Position numbers and translations under genes: made by a program | From: Lotus japonicus | Lineage: Eukaryota; Streptophyta; Magnoliopsida; Fabales; Fabaceae | Assembly (NCBI RefSeq): GCF_012489685.1 | Contig: NC_080042.1 | Span: 14,274,150-14,338,149 of the forward strand | DNA: 64,000 bases | Direction: 5' to 3' | Notes under the pieces: model-generated | Databases searched by the model: none | Told to the model about the DNA's origin: nothing | What the model saw: the letters and a program-made list of their open reading frames with translations, nothing else | In this document: piece by piece, positions 23,901 through 33,474 of the stretch | How positions within the stretch are numbered: the stretch's first letter is position 1 | Layout of the letters: every line of letters starts with the position of its first letter

Positions 23901-24522
23901 GTGCTTGGGCGGTCGGCCTGCTGCCAGGCGTCCGCCAGCCGGTTCGTGATGATTCGTTGTGCGGGAAAGACCCGGAGCGGAACGACTATTACTGAAGCTT
24001 TCGACGAGGACCCGGACTTCATGACTGTTCGAGGGAGGGTCGATGATAGTAGTGTGGGTTATGGGTGGTTAGAGCCTTTTGAGTTAGTTGTTACTGTAAT
24101 AGCTCTGATTCGTCATTCATATTTTGGGACAGGGTAGGTTCCCGACGCATGGCTTTTGTGTGGTTCTCTTACTGAGGGATCACAGTGAGTCAGTCGGACC
24201 ATAGGGGTCTTTGCTTAGGCCATTTTGAGGCCGACTTCCTCCTAGTGGTTTGTAATTATGATTTTCTCACTCACACATCTGGATCTGTAACTATTTGCCT
24301 ACGGGCACACTACTTTGGAGTCACTGCGAGTGCGCGTGACGGGAGAGTGCAGCTGAGGTGGTACATGTGTATATATTTGTATATTGGTTAGTTAGTGTTG
24401 GGGTTATGTCTTTATTTCTCTATTGCTTGATTTAAAAGGAATCAAACGAAAAAAATTACCTGTTTTCCGCGTAAAGTTTACTTTTGGTTACTAAAGTGAC
24501 ACCTGGAAATCGGGGTGTTACA
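20917..24522 (+). repeat. Gy1 LTR 3
   Basis: 3606 bp, TGTAAGACC...GTGTTACA, the same length as LTR 1. It is followed by the target duplication TCAGG at 24523-24527 and the continuation of E1-type gag. TATA palindrome at 21605-21620, 34-bp repeats from 23546. Confidence 0.93.
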
Positions 24523-24907
24523 TCAGGTGTCTTCCTGAAAGCTGGATGCCTTTAGTGACATCAATTGAGCTCACAAGAGATGTCGAGAATATGAGTTTAG
24601 AGGAACTCATTAGCATTCTGAAGTGCCATGAGCTGAAGCGTTCTGAGATGCAAGATCTGAGGAAAAAGTCTATAGCCTTGAAATCCAAATCTGAAAAGGC
24701 TAAGGCTGAGAAGTCACAGGCTCTCCAAGCTGAAGCAGAAGAATCTGAAGAAGCATCAGAAGATTCTGATGAAGATGAGCTGACTCTGATCTCCAAGAGA
24801 CTCAACCGCATCTGGAAGCACAGGCAGAGCAAGTACAAAGGCTCTGGAAAGGCAAAAGGAAAGTCTAAATCCTCAGGCCAGAAGAAGTCATCAATTAAGG
24901 AAGTCAC
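24523..24907 (+). pseudogene. E1-type gag, continuation after Gy1 (unit A')
   Basis: Resumes gag in frame after the TCAGG duplication with C-L-P-E-S-W and continues to K-E-V-T. It is then cut at 24907/24908 by the E2-type LTR, as in the other copies. The ATG at 24546 is internal to gag, not a start. Confidence 0.9.
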
Positions 24908-26148
24908 TGAAGGTGTGAAAAACACTAGAAAGGGGGGGTTTGAATAGAGTTTTTGACTCTCGAGTATACTTTTTGGCTTTTTCAAAACTCAAAGATAAAA
25001 ACTAAGTGCTGAATGATAGGAAATAAAGCACACGAGTATTTTATCCTGGTTCACTTGAGATAAAAGCTCAAGCTAATCCAGTCCACCTGTGAAGGTGATT
25101 TCTTCCTTCTTCTGATGAAGGCAATCCACTAAAATCAATGAGTGTTACAACTGCACTTTGCAATCTGCTAAGTGACTAACAGTACACTGATTTTCTCACT
25201 AGTATCCTCTTAAGAAGCTGATCTACCGATCCTCTTAAGACTAGCTAAATACTGAATCAGCCTTGATTCAGTCCTCTCAAGATCCGACCAACCTTGGTCT
25301 CTTGATGAACTTTACAATATGATGTAAAAGGTTTCGGGTTTACAATGAGTGCTTCTAACAAGCGAATACTAAACTCAGAAGTTTAAGAACAGTGAAGAAA
25401 TAATGCTAAGAGAGTGGTTCGTATATGTTGAATATTTTCAGCAGAGTTTCTTCGCTTCTTTCTTCTTTCTTCAGCCTTTATATACTCCAAAACTTGTGAT
25501 GTAGCCGTTGCTAGGGTTTTATCCGTTGGAGTGGCAATTCTGTAATATCAGACTGCTAGGCTGTACAAGGTAGGTGGCGGACAGACTGAGACTTGTACGA
25601 CGTTGTACTGTGATAGCGACCTGTCCTTTCACCAGTTGACTTGTGATGAAGGAGCTTCAGATGAACGTTGATGAAGCTTCTGATCATCGTCAGATTGAAG
25701 CTTGGAGTCTTCTGACCATGCAACTTCTGCTTCTGAACAAGTTCCTCAGAACTTCTGATGGTCAGAGCTAGAATAGCCTGGGTCTTCAGAACCAACTTCT
25801 TGCAAGTCTTCAGAACTTGAGTCTTCTGCTTCTGGACCGTTCCACTGGAACATCTGTTCTTCAGAACTTCTGACTTGAGTTCTTCAGAACTTCTTGAGAG
25901 CTTCCATCTTCAGAGCTTCTGAAGTATTTGCCACTGTTCAGAACGAACATGATAGATTAAATAGCTCTCTTTTTAGTAACCCTTGGTTCTTCTTCTTCTG
26001 AACGAGTAGGCTTGGGTCAGATTCAGAACCTGTTTGTCACAACTTAAAAAGACAAACGTTAGGGTACCACAATTGTTCATCATCACAAACCTTAATTGTA
26101 ATCATCAAAACATAGAGATGCAACCACTGATCAAACCTTGATCTTACA
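24908..26148 (-). repeat. E2-type 3' LTR, copy in unit A'
   Basis: 1241 bp, same ends as 319-1559 and 30986-32226, preceded by GTCAC. By eye about one substitution separates it from the first copy (A/G near 25703). Followed by the minus-strand polypurine tract at 26150-26162 and E2 3' UTR to 26549. Confidence 0.92.
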
Positions 26149-26549
26149 ATCTCCCCCTTTTTGATGATGACAAAACAAGTATTTTGATGAACAATTTTTT
26201 CACAATAAACTGAATACACAAGAGAGAAAGGATCAGAGATTAAACTTATCCTTGTGTAACATTTTGCAATGCTCTTTCTGAATCTGGGTTAAAACCTGAT
26301 TCTGAGCAAGGGTCTCCCCCTGACTCCCCCTGAATCTATGACTTGATGAATTTGTGAAGAATCTAGATTCGGAGTCTGGTTATGTGAGCAGAATATACGC
26401 TTGAAAAGATGTATACTCATCAGAAGTGATGGTTTCAGAGCTTAGCGAATCTCACATAATAACATAGAGTCTTGTCCAGATATAATTGGAATAAAGAGTT
26501 AGAAGCAAGATTAGTTCAAAATGTATTCCTTATCTGAGACGCTTGACAA
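26149..26549 (-). other. E2 3' UTR fragment with polypurine tract (unit A')
   Basis: Non-coding copy of 1560-1960. It ends at the second tandem junction, with the same filler following at 26550-26566. Confidence 0.85.
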
Positions 26550-26566
26550 TCTCACATAATAACATA

Positions 26567-26941
26567 AGTATTGATAAACAGTTTGTTTAGTTCCTTTAGG
26601 AGATCAAGGCTGATCGGATCCTAGAGAAGACTAAGAGAGTGAATCTTAGTGTGAGCTAAGTCAGTGTAATTGTTAGTCACTTGTAGGTTTCAAGTGCAGT
26701 TGTAACTCTTACCTGATTAGTGGATTGCCTTCATTCTAAGAAGGAAGAAATCACCTTAACGGGTGGACTGGAGTAGCTTGAGTGATTTATCAAGTGAACC
26801 AGGATAAAATCCTTGTGTGCTTTTCTATCTCTTATCTTTAGCACTTAAGTTCTCGAAAGATTTGTCAAAATCTTTAAGGTGGAAGTTTTATACTGAAAAC
26901 GTTATTCAAACCCCCCCTTTCTACCGTTTTTCATACCTTCA
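26567..26941 (+). repeat. 5'-truncated plus-strand copia LTR fragment (unit B')
   Basis: Copy of 1978-2352, lacking U3 and ending CATACCTTCA against E0 antisense coding sequence. It holds the same leader stem-loops as the full LTR. Confidence 0.85.
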
Positions 26942-28046
26942 TGGAGCTGGGGGCAATCTTCTGAAGAATTCATCAACATCAATCTCAAACCCTTGTGCTC
27001 TTAGATCTTCAACGTAGCACCTGATAGCCTCTAGTTTGTCTGCATGTGTCCATAGAGGGAAATCATGCAGAGGCACCCTTCTTTGTCTAATTTCAGCAGA
27101 CGTATCTTCATGGGGCAATTTTCTTCTTGACCAAACCCATCTTCTTCAAAGAGTTGGCAGTGAAGACATCACTAACGATGGTGGTCAGATCCTCTGTGCA
27201 TCCAGCCTTGATCAGATCTTGCACAAGGTTTCTCTCAATGAAGAGATCTGATAGCAATCTCCCAAAGGGAATATACTTGATGGCAGACTTGATGGAGGAA
27301 GTAGTTCTTGACTTTTTGATGCATTCCTTCAAGTAAGAGAACAAGAAGAAGGGGAGGCAGATCTTCTTCTTATCTTGAATGAAGAACAACATCGCCTTCT
27401 GGCAGAAGTTAATGTAGTCTGGGGAACTGCCCTTTGGCCTCTGATTGATGCAGTGTAGCAGAATCTTGTGCCAGATTCTGAGCTTGGGATGAAGAACCAC
27501 CACTTTGTAGTCAGTCTTGCCCGGTTTGTAAGTGGTGTACAGAGCCTTGTTGGTTTCATCTTTCGTTTTGGGTTTCAGCTTCGATTCAGTTAGTTGAAAT
27601 CGATACCCACGTGCAGTATCTGCACCCAGCAGATTCACAATTGACTTCTCAGTTATGATGATTCTCTTTCCAGCAATGTAGGAGACCACCTGAGTGTCAT
27701 CGCAGTCGGCATGCTTCCAGAATTCCTTGACCAATTTGTCATAAATTGGTCCTTTGAGCCTGTTGAAGTATTCTTCCCATCCCTGAACTTGAACTTCGGG
27801 ACGAAGATCATACCCATTTGCAGCAAGGTTGTCGAGGTCGAATCTCCATTCTGCAAGTACTTGAAGTTCTTCAGGAGCATACACGCAGTGAACGGCACAG
27901 CCCCGTTCTGCGATTGGGATCATCTGTTCTTGAGCTTGACCTTGATTTCTCTGAACATCAGGCCCTGCCTGTCCTGTAGCTTGACCAACTACCATGTGAG
28001 GGAACCTTGTTGCATCCGTAGCTTCAGTTCTGGTTTTTCTCACCAT
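26942..28046 (-). pseudogene. E0 accessory ORF, N-terminal part (unit B')
   Basis: Copy of 2353-3457 with the same frameshift after K-K-K-I-A-P (stop at 27108) and the same LTR truncation. One visible residue change (V for D before L-H-P-K-L-R) separates the copies. The probable start is 28046; the open frame upstream of it is CT-rich leader. Homologous to the ORFs at 54956 (E1) and 63999 (E3), more distantly to 36528 (E2). Confidence 0.85.
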
Positions 28047-28180
28047 TTTTGGAGCGGTTGAAGGTTTTGGGTAGAAGATGAAGATGAAAGATGAATAGAG
28101 AGCGAGAGAGAGATCGTGGGTAAGAGGTTTAGAAAAACTGAAGAGAGAGAGAGTAAAACCGAAAGTGTAGGAGATCGTGT

Positions 28181-28244
28181 GTGTATAGTGGGTTTTGACA
28201 AATAACCGTTGTTGATTCAAAAAGCAATTTAAAATCAACGGTTA
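28181..28244 (-). promoter_or_regulatory. Promoter-like block upstream of E0 accessory ORF (unit B')
   Basis: Inverted repeat TAACCGTTG/CAACGGTTA (28203-28211 and 28236-28244) and CCACTATACACAC on the minus strand, about 140 bp before the ATG at 28046. Same layout as at 36661-36729. Confidence 0.5.
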
Positions 28245-28488
28245 AAAATTAAAGACATGATAGTAACAGTAAATACACATATCACACGCAGGAGAGAAGC
28301 ACATCTACACTCATTATGACAGACTATCACGCGGGCACAAGGAACTATGCATCTGAGATACTGACACACGTTTTACTGTCTCAGCTTCAGAGTCAGCACC
28401 AATGGGTACATACACTCTGATAGAGTTACCTTCTGGACTAGACATCTTCTGATCAAGAAGTATCATAGTCAGAGGTTCTGATCCATCT

Positions 28489-28797
28489 TCACTCTGGACA
28501 AAAGTCCATATTCAGATTTTTCAGAATAAAATTAAATCTATCCTCTCCTAAGGGCTTTGTAAAGATATCTGCCCATTGATGGTCAGTATCAACAAACTTC
28601 AGAAGAAGTACGCCCTTCTGTACATAATCTCTAATAAAGTGATATTTTACCTCAATGTGCTTTGCCCTGGAATGTAAGATAGGATTCTTACTCAAAGATA
28701 TTGCAACAGTGTTATCACAGTACATTGGGATATTGCTCTCAAGGATCTGATAGTCCTCCAGCTGATGTTTCATCCAGAGCATCTGAGTGCGGCATAT
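28489..28797 (-). pseudogene. E0 pol C-terminus (unit B')
   Basis: Copy of 3900-4208: the copia RNase H end with Y-C-D-N-T and A-D-I-F-T-K-P-L motifs, cut by the E1 LTR that begins at 28798. This shows E1 inserted into the pol gene of an older, oppositely oriented element. Confidence 0.9.
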
Positions 28798-29486
28798 TGT
28801 AAGATCAAGTTTTGATCTAGTAGTACAACTCTACGTTTTGATGATTACAAGTTAACCTTTTGATATGAACAATTGTGGTACTCTAACGTGTTTTTCTGAG
28901 TGTGCTATTTACAGGCTCTGACCTCTATTCAATCTCACACAAATCAAAAGCACTGTGCTTAAGGAGTGTCCCAAGCATCGCTTTCGCATTCACCATGTTC
29001 AGTATGAACAGTGGAAAAGCTTCAGAAGTTCTGAAGTTATACAAACTCTGATGTGGACTCAGTCACTAGAAGTTCTGAAGATCCAGAAAGTCTGATAACC
29101 TAGAAACACTGAAGGTTCAGATGTTCTGATGGTGTAGAAGACTCTGAAGATCCAGAAGCTGAATAGTGGAAACTCTGATGTCCAGAAGCAAGAAACTCTG
29201 AAGACCATGTACTTCCCTCTGAGTTCAGAATCAGAAGATACAACGGTCAGAGGATTTGTGCTTTCCCTCTAACTCTGATCAACCGGCTTCACAAGTTCCA
29301 ACATGAAGCATTCCCCTGATCAGAAGTCTCCTAGGTTTAAAGGTCAAGTCACTATCCTAGTACAAAAGCAACTGTACCTTCCTGACGACCCACCTAACAT
29401 CCTCAGCCACAGCAGAAGCTGGAATTTCCAGAACTGCCCTCCAACGGTAGCATTTCCATGCAGCGTTCAAACCCTAATCCTTGGAG

Positions 29487-29494
29487 TATAAATA
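29487..29494 (+). promoter_or_regulatory. E1 LTR TATA box
   Basis: TATAAATA in the context CTTGGAGTATAAATAGAGGC, an ideal plant core promoter. Copy at 4898-4905. The E3 equivalent is at 59161-59168 and the E2 equivalent at 31555-31562, both on the minus strand with the same GGAGTATA context. Confidence 0.85.
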
Positions 29495-29661
29495 GAGGCT
29501 GAATATTGAAAGATGCGGTTGGAAGAATTTACACAAGCACAAGCTATATTCAAAAATCTTCAAGCATTCTTTCATCTGAATTTCATTGTGTTTACTATAA
29601 GCTTTTTAGAAGCACTTTCTTTGTAAACAAGAACTTCATATACAGTTGTATAGTTTTCCTT

Positions 29662-29858
29662 TAGGAGATCAAGGTTGATCGGATCCTAGAGAAGACTAAG
29701 AGAGTGAATCTTAGTGTGAGCTAAGTCAGTGTATTGTTAGTCACTTGTAGGTTTCAAGTGCAGTTGTAACACATACCTGATTAGTGGATTGCCTTCATTC
29801 TAAGAAGGAAGAAATCACCTTAACGGGTGGACTGGAGTAGCTTGAGTGATTTATCAAG
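29662..29858 (+). ncRNA. Structured leader of copia transcripts: chain of stem-loops in R/U5
   Basis: Stem-loops by eye: 29662-29688 (TAGGAGATC loop AAGGTT, GATC then TCCTA), 29695-29715 (ACTAAGA/TCTTAGT), 29742-29760 (CACTTG/CAAGTG), 29792-29808 (CCTTC/GAAGG), 29816-29829 (CACCT/GGGTG), 29841-29858 (CTTGA/TCAAG). The E2 LTR has the same chain with changed but still paired bases, for example GACC/GGTC instead of GATC/GATC. It lies about 170-370 bp downstream of the TATA box, so it would be in the genomic RNA leader. A role in packaging, dimerisation or translation is inference. Confidence 0.6.
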
Positions 29859-30010
29859 TGAACCAGGATAAAATCCTTGTGTGCTTTTCTATCTCTCATC
29901 TTTAGCACTTTGTTCTCGAAAAGATTTGTTAAAATCCTTAAGGTGGAAGCTTTATCTTGAAAACGTTATTCAAAACCCCCCCCCTTTCTACCGTTTTTCA
30001 TACCTTTAAT

Positions 30011-30022
30011 TGGTATCAGAGC
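30011..30022 (+). other. E1 primer binding site
   Basis: TGGTATCAGAGC, complementary to initiator tRNA-Met, two bases after the LTR. Copy at 5428-5439. Confidence 0.92.
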
Positions 30023-30080
30023 GCAAGTTCTAATTACCACACCTAACAGTGTTCAGTGATCCGGGCCGGTGTGAAAAACA

Positions 30081-30985
30081 ATGGCTGCCACCACCAGTGA
30101 AACTCAAAGAGATGGTTACAATGCAAAGCCTCCTATGTTCGACGGTCAAAGGTTCGAATATTGGAAAGATAGACTGGAAAGTTTCTTTCTGGGTTTCGAT
30201 GCAGATCTCTGGGATATTATTGTGGATGGCTACGAGCGTATAGTTGATGCAGATGGCAAGAAGATCCCAAGGTCAGAGATGACTGCAGATCAAAAGAAGC
30301 TGTACTCACAACATCACAAAGCAAGAGAAATTCTTCTAAGTGCTATTTCTTATGAAGAGTACCAGAAGATTACAGATCGTGAGTTTGCAAAAGGCATTTT
30401 TGAATCTCTAAAGATGTCTCATGAAGGAAACAAGAAAGTCAAAGAATCAAAGGCATTGTCCTTGATCCAAAAGTATGAATCCTTCATCATGGAGCCAAAT
30501 GAGTCCATTGAAGAAATGTTCTCCAGATTTCAATTGCTTGTAGCTGGCATACGACCTCTCAACAAGAGCTACACAACAAAAGATCATGTCATAAGGGTTA
30601 TCAGGTGTCTTCCTGAAAGCTGGATGCCTTTAGTGACATCAATTGAGCTCACAAGAGATGTCGAGAATATGAGTTTAGAGGAACTCATTAGCATTCTGAA
30701 GTGCCATGAGCTGAAGCGTTCTGAGATGCAAGATCTGAGGAAAAAGTCTATAGCCTTGAAATCCAAATCTGAAAAGGCTAAGGCTGAGAAGTCACAGGCT
30801 CTCCAAGCTGAAGCAGAAGAATCTGAAGAAGCATCAGAAGATTCTGATGAAGATGAGCTGACTCTGATCTCCAAGAGACTCAACCGCATCTGGAAGCACA
30901 GGCAGAGCAAGTACAAAGGCTCTGGAAAGGCAAAAGGAAAGTCTAAATCCTCAGGCCAGAAGAAGTCATCAATTAAGGAAGTCAC
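30081..30985 (+). pseudogene. E1 gag, N-terminal part, interrupted by E2
   Basis: ATG 30081, the first after the primer site and matching the E2 gag start. Encodes about 301 residues: UBN2-type copia Gag domain (F-D-G-x-x-F-E-Y-W-K-D-R near residue 20, L-S-A-I-S-Y near 90, M-F-S-R-F near 150, R-C-L-P-E-S-W near 175), then an acidic/serine-rich linker and a K/S-rich basic stretch. The frame enters the E2 LTR at 30986 and stops at 31023. Its true continuation is the CCHC knuckle at 50959. Confidence 0.93.
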
Positions 30986-31131
30986 TGAAGGTGTGAAAAA
31001 CACTAGAAAGGGGGGGTTTGAATAGAGTTTTTGACTCTCGAGTATACTTTTTGGCTTTTTCAAAACTCAAAGATAAAAACTAAGTGCTGAATGATAGGAA
31101 ATAAAGCACACGAGTATTTTATCCTGGTTCA

Positions 31132-31383
31132 CTTGAGATAAAAGCTCAAGCTAATCCAGTCCACCTGTGAAGGTGATTTCTTCCTTCTTCTGATGAAGGC
31201 AATCCACTAAAATCAATGAGTGTTACAACTGCACTTTGCAATCTGCTAAGTGACTAACAGTACACTGATTTTCTCACTAGTATCCTCTTAAGAAGCTGAT
31301 CTACCGATCCTCTTAAGACTAGCTAAATACTGAATCAGCCTTGATTCAGTCCTCTCAAGATCCGACCAACCTTGGTCTCTTGA
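31132..31383 (-). ncRNA. E2 LTR structured leader (counterpart of the E1 leader)
   Basis: Paired segments on the plus strand: 31132-31150 (CTTGAG/CTCAAG), 31162-31175 (CACCT/AGGTG), 31183-31199 (CCTTC/GAAGG with a 7-nt loop), 31232-31252 (CACTT/AAGTG), 31329-31350 (ACTGAATCA/TGATTCAGT, 9 bp), 31355-31383 (TCAAGA, GACC/GGTC, TCTTGA). Order matches the E1 leader read on the opposite strand. Confidence 0.6.
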
Positions 31384-31554
31384 TGAACTTTACAATATGA
31401 TGTAAAAGGTTTCGGGTTTACAATGAGTGCTTCTAACAAGCGAATACTAAACTCAGAAGTTTAAGAACAGTGAAGAAATAATGCTAAGAGAGTGGTTCGT
31501 ATATGTTGAATATTTTCAGCAGAGTTTCTTCGCTTCTTTCTTCTTTCTTCAGCC

Positions 31555-31562
31555 TTTATATA
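31555..31562 (-). promoter_or_regulatory. E2 LTR TATA box
   Basis: TATATAAA on the minus strand in the context GGAGTATATAAAGGCTGAAG, aligned with the E1 and E3 TATA boxes. The 5' LTR copy is near 42476-42483. Confidence 0.85.
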
Positions 31563-32227
31563 CTCCAAAACTTGTGATGTAGCCGTTGCTAGGGTTTTAT
31601 CCGTTGGAGTGGCAATTCTGTAATATCAGACTGCTAGGCTGTACAAGGTAGGTGGCGGACAGACTGAGACTTGTACGACGTTGTACTGTGATAGCGACCT
31701 GTCCTTTCACCAGTTGACTTGTGATGAAGGAGCTTCAGATGAACGTTGATGAAGCTTCTGATCATCGTCAGATTGAAGCTTGGAGTCTTCTGACCATGCA
31801 ACTTCTGCTTCTGAACAAGTTCCTCAGAACTTCTGATGGTCAGAGCTAGAATAGCCTGGGTCTTCAGAACCAACTTCTTGCAAGTCTTCAGAACTTGAGT
31901 CTTCTGCTTCTGGACCGTTCCACTGGAACATCTGTTCTTCAGAACTTCTGACTTGAGTTCTTCAGAACTTCTTGAGAGCTTCCATCTTCAGAGCTTCTGA
32001 AGTATTTGCCACTGTTCAGAACGAACATGATAGATTAAATAGCTCTCTTTTTAGTAACCCTTGGTTCTTCTTCTTCTGAACGAGTAGGCTTGGGTCAGAT
32101 TCAGAACCTGTTTGTCACAACTTAAAAAGACAAACGTTAGGGTACCACAATTGTTCATCATCACAAACCTTAATTGTAATCATCAAAACATAGAGATGCA
32201 ACCACTGATCAAACCTTGATCTTACAA

Positions 32228-32240
32228 TCTCCCCCTTTTT
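32228..32240 (-). other. E2 polypurine tract
   Basis: AAAAAGGGGGAGA on the minus strand, directly before the 3' LTR: primer for plus-strand synthesis. Confidence 0.9.
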
Positions 32241-32668
32241 GATGATGACAAAACAAGTATTTTGATGAACAATTTTTTCACAATAAACTGAATACACAAG
32301 AGAGAAAGGATCAGAGATTAAACTTATCCTTGTGTAACATTTTGCAATGCTCTTTCTGAATCTGGGTTAAAACCTGATTCTGAGCAAGGGTCTCCCCCTG
32401 ACTCCCCCTGAATCTATGACTTGATGAATTTGTGAAGAATCTAGATTCGGAGTCTGGTTATGTGAGCAGAATATACGCTTGAAAAGATGTATACTCATCA
32501 GAAGTGATGGTTTCAGAGCTTAGCGAATCTCACATAATAACATAGAGTCTTGTCCAGATATAATTGGAATAAAGAGTTAGAAGCAAGATTAGTTCAAAAT
32601 GTATTCCTTATCTGAGACGCTTGACAATATCTATGTGCTATAAAAATTTATCAAAACCAATATATGTA

Positions 32669-32680
32669 CTCCCCCTTTTT
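32669..32680 (-). other. Second, internal polypurine-like motif in E2
   Basis: AAAAAGGGGGAG preceded by ATGAC on the minus strand, 441 bp inside the true tract. The same motif with the same GACAAAAAGGGGGAGTA context occurs in E3 (60339-60350) and E1 (58446-58457). Confidence 0.65.
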
Positions 32681-32811
32681 GTCATAATCAAAAAGAGTGA
32701 AAAACAAAAATTAACAATAACAATAACAAGGAAATGATGCAATGAAGATATGTTATTATTTCTGAATGGAGAAGAAGTACAAAGGATCGAGAGGAAAGAA
32801 GAAAACTAAGC

Positions 32812-33228
32812 CTAGACAAACAGGAAAGCTCGAGAATTCTTCATGGAGAGAAGTTGAAGGTGGAGAGGACGAATGTCCTTATCAATTGAGGCTAACTGAG
32901 TAGCCAAATCTTCCTTCAAGGCAACATTCTCCTGGACAGCCTCTTGATCTGCTTCATGATTATCTGCCTCATATTCCAGAAGCATGAAAATACCCTGGAG
33001 CTGAGCTTCAACGTCCTTCCGACGATCGATCAGACGGAGGAGGTCATTCAGAACTTCTTGAAGGTTCTGAAGACAGTGAGTCTGATGAGAGGTGAGCCAA
33101 CATGTCAGAAGATGCTCAATCTTCTCAATAGCTTGTGAGATCTCAGAAGAGGAAATATTAACACTCCATGGAAAGACTTGGTCAAATACCAAAGTCTTGA
33201 GTTCAGAAATCAAGTCGACAGAAGTCAT
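32812..33228 (-). CDS. E2 small accessory protein, coiled-coil, sense orientation
   Basis: 138 codons, start at 33228. No known domain recognised. It is mostly helical with heptad-like leucines (L-x-x-L and E-K-I-E-H-L-L; V-L-N-D-L-L-R-L-I-D), acidic in the middle, no signal peptide or membrane segment. It lies 246 bp after the accessory ORF on the same strand. Minus-strand TTATAAT at 33303-33309, about 75 bp upstream of the ATG, may be a TATA box. In E1 and E3 the same slot holds a different 130-residue helical protein in antisense. No convincing sequence match between the two. Confidence 0.5.
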   Translation of the reverse strand: MTSVDLISELKTLVFDQVFPWSVNISSSEISQAIEKIEHLLTCWLTSHQTHCLQNLQEVLNDLLRLIDRRKDVEAQLQGIFMLLEYEADNHEADQEAVQENVALKEDLATQLASIDKDIRPLHLQLLSMKNSRAFLFV

Positions 33229-33474
33229 TCTTGAACAAGGAGGAATGGAACAGAATGATGAGGAAGTGAATTGCGTTGTGATGGAGAAGAAGAATTGCGG
33301 AGATTATAAGGAGAAAAGGCAACAGAAAATCATGCATAAAACTTATCAAATCATAAAGGCATGTGAGTTACTAAATGGACGGTGCATTGAATCAGATAAG
33401 AATAATTAAGCATTGTCAGCATAAAATAAATGCAGTCATAACAATTAAATGTATGCATGATAGAGATGAGGAAT

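Larger units (their letters stand above)
6023..24522 (+). mobile_element. Gy1: non-autonomous Tekay-like gypsy complex, LTR-internal-LTR-internal-LTR
   Basis: Flanked by the 5-bp duplication TCAGG (6018-6022 and 24523-24527). The three LTRs start TGTAAGACC and end GGGTGTTACA. Outer LTRs are both 3606 bp. The two internal regions (9629-12805 and 17739-20916) differ by about one base. Each keeps a primer site, a gag-like ORF with three CCHC knuckles, decayed pol and a polypurine tract, so the element cannot supply its own reverse transcriptase. The middle LTR contains a sequencing gap, so the double structure may be real (LTR recombination) or an assembly duplication. Confidence 0.85.
1961..26549. 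repeat. Tandem unit A', carrying the Gy1 insertion
   Basis: Second unit of the array. Without the 18505 bp of Gy1 plus its target duplication it is 6084 bp, against 6078 bp for the next unit; the 6 bp difference is a run of 15 C at 5387-5401 against 9 C at 29976-29984. Differences from the next copy are otherwise a handful of substitutions, for example Asp/Val in the E0 accessory ORF near 2910/27499. The duplication is therefore very recent or an assembly product. Confidence 0.85.
28798..30008 (+). repeat. E1 5' LTR
   Basis: 1211 bp, TGTAAGATC...CATACCTTTA, the same subfamily as the E3 LTR (58648-59856). It is preceded by CATAT in E0 pol, the expected left target duplication. U3 is rich in CAGAAGTTCTGA-like repeats; TATAAATA at 29487-29494; structured leader at 29662-29858; 9-C run at 29976-29984. 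Confidence 0.93.
30986..32226 (-). repeat. E2 3' LTR
   Basis: 1241 bp, TG...CA ends, TATA at 31555-31562 (minus strand), next to the polypurine tract at 32228-32240. U3 (about 31620-32226) contains a dense cluster of TTCAGAAC/GTTCTGA motifs. Its leader stem-loops are at 31132-31383. Confidence 0.94.
26550..32627. repeat. Tandem unit B' (uninterrupted, 6078 bp)
   Basis: Complete unit: filler, plus-strand LTR fragment, E0 antisense fragments, E1 LTR and gag, E2 3' LTR and 401 bp of E2 3' UTR. At 32628 the sequence leaves the repeat and continues as normal E2, so this is the last unit and marks the right breakpoint of the original duplication. Confidence 0.88.
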
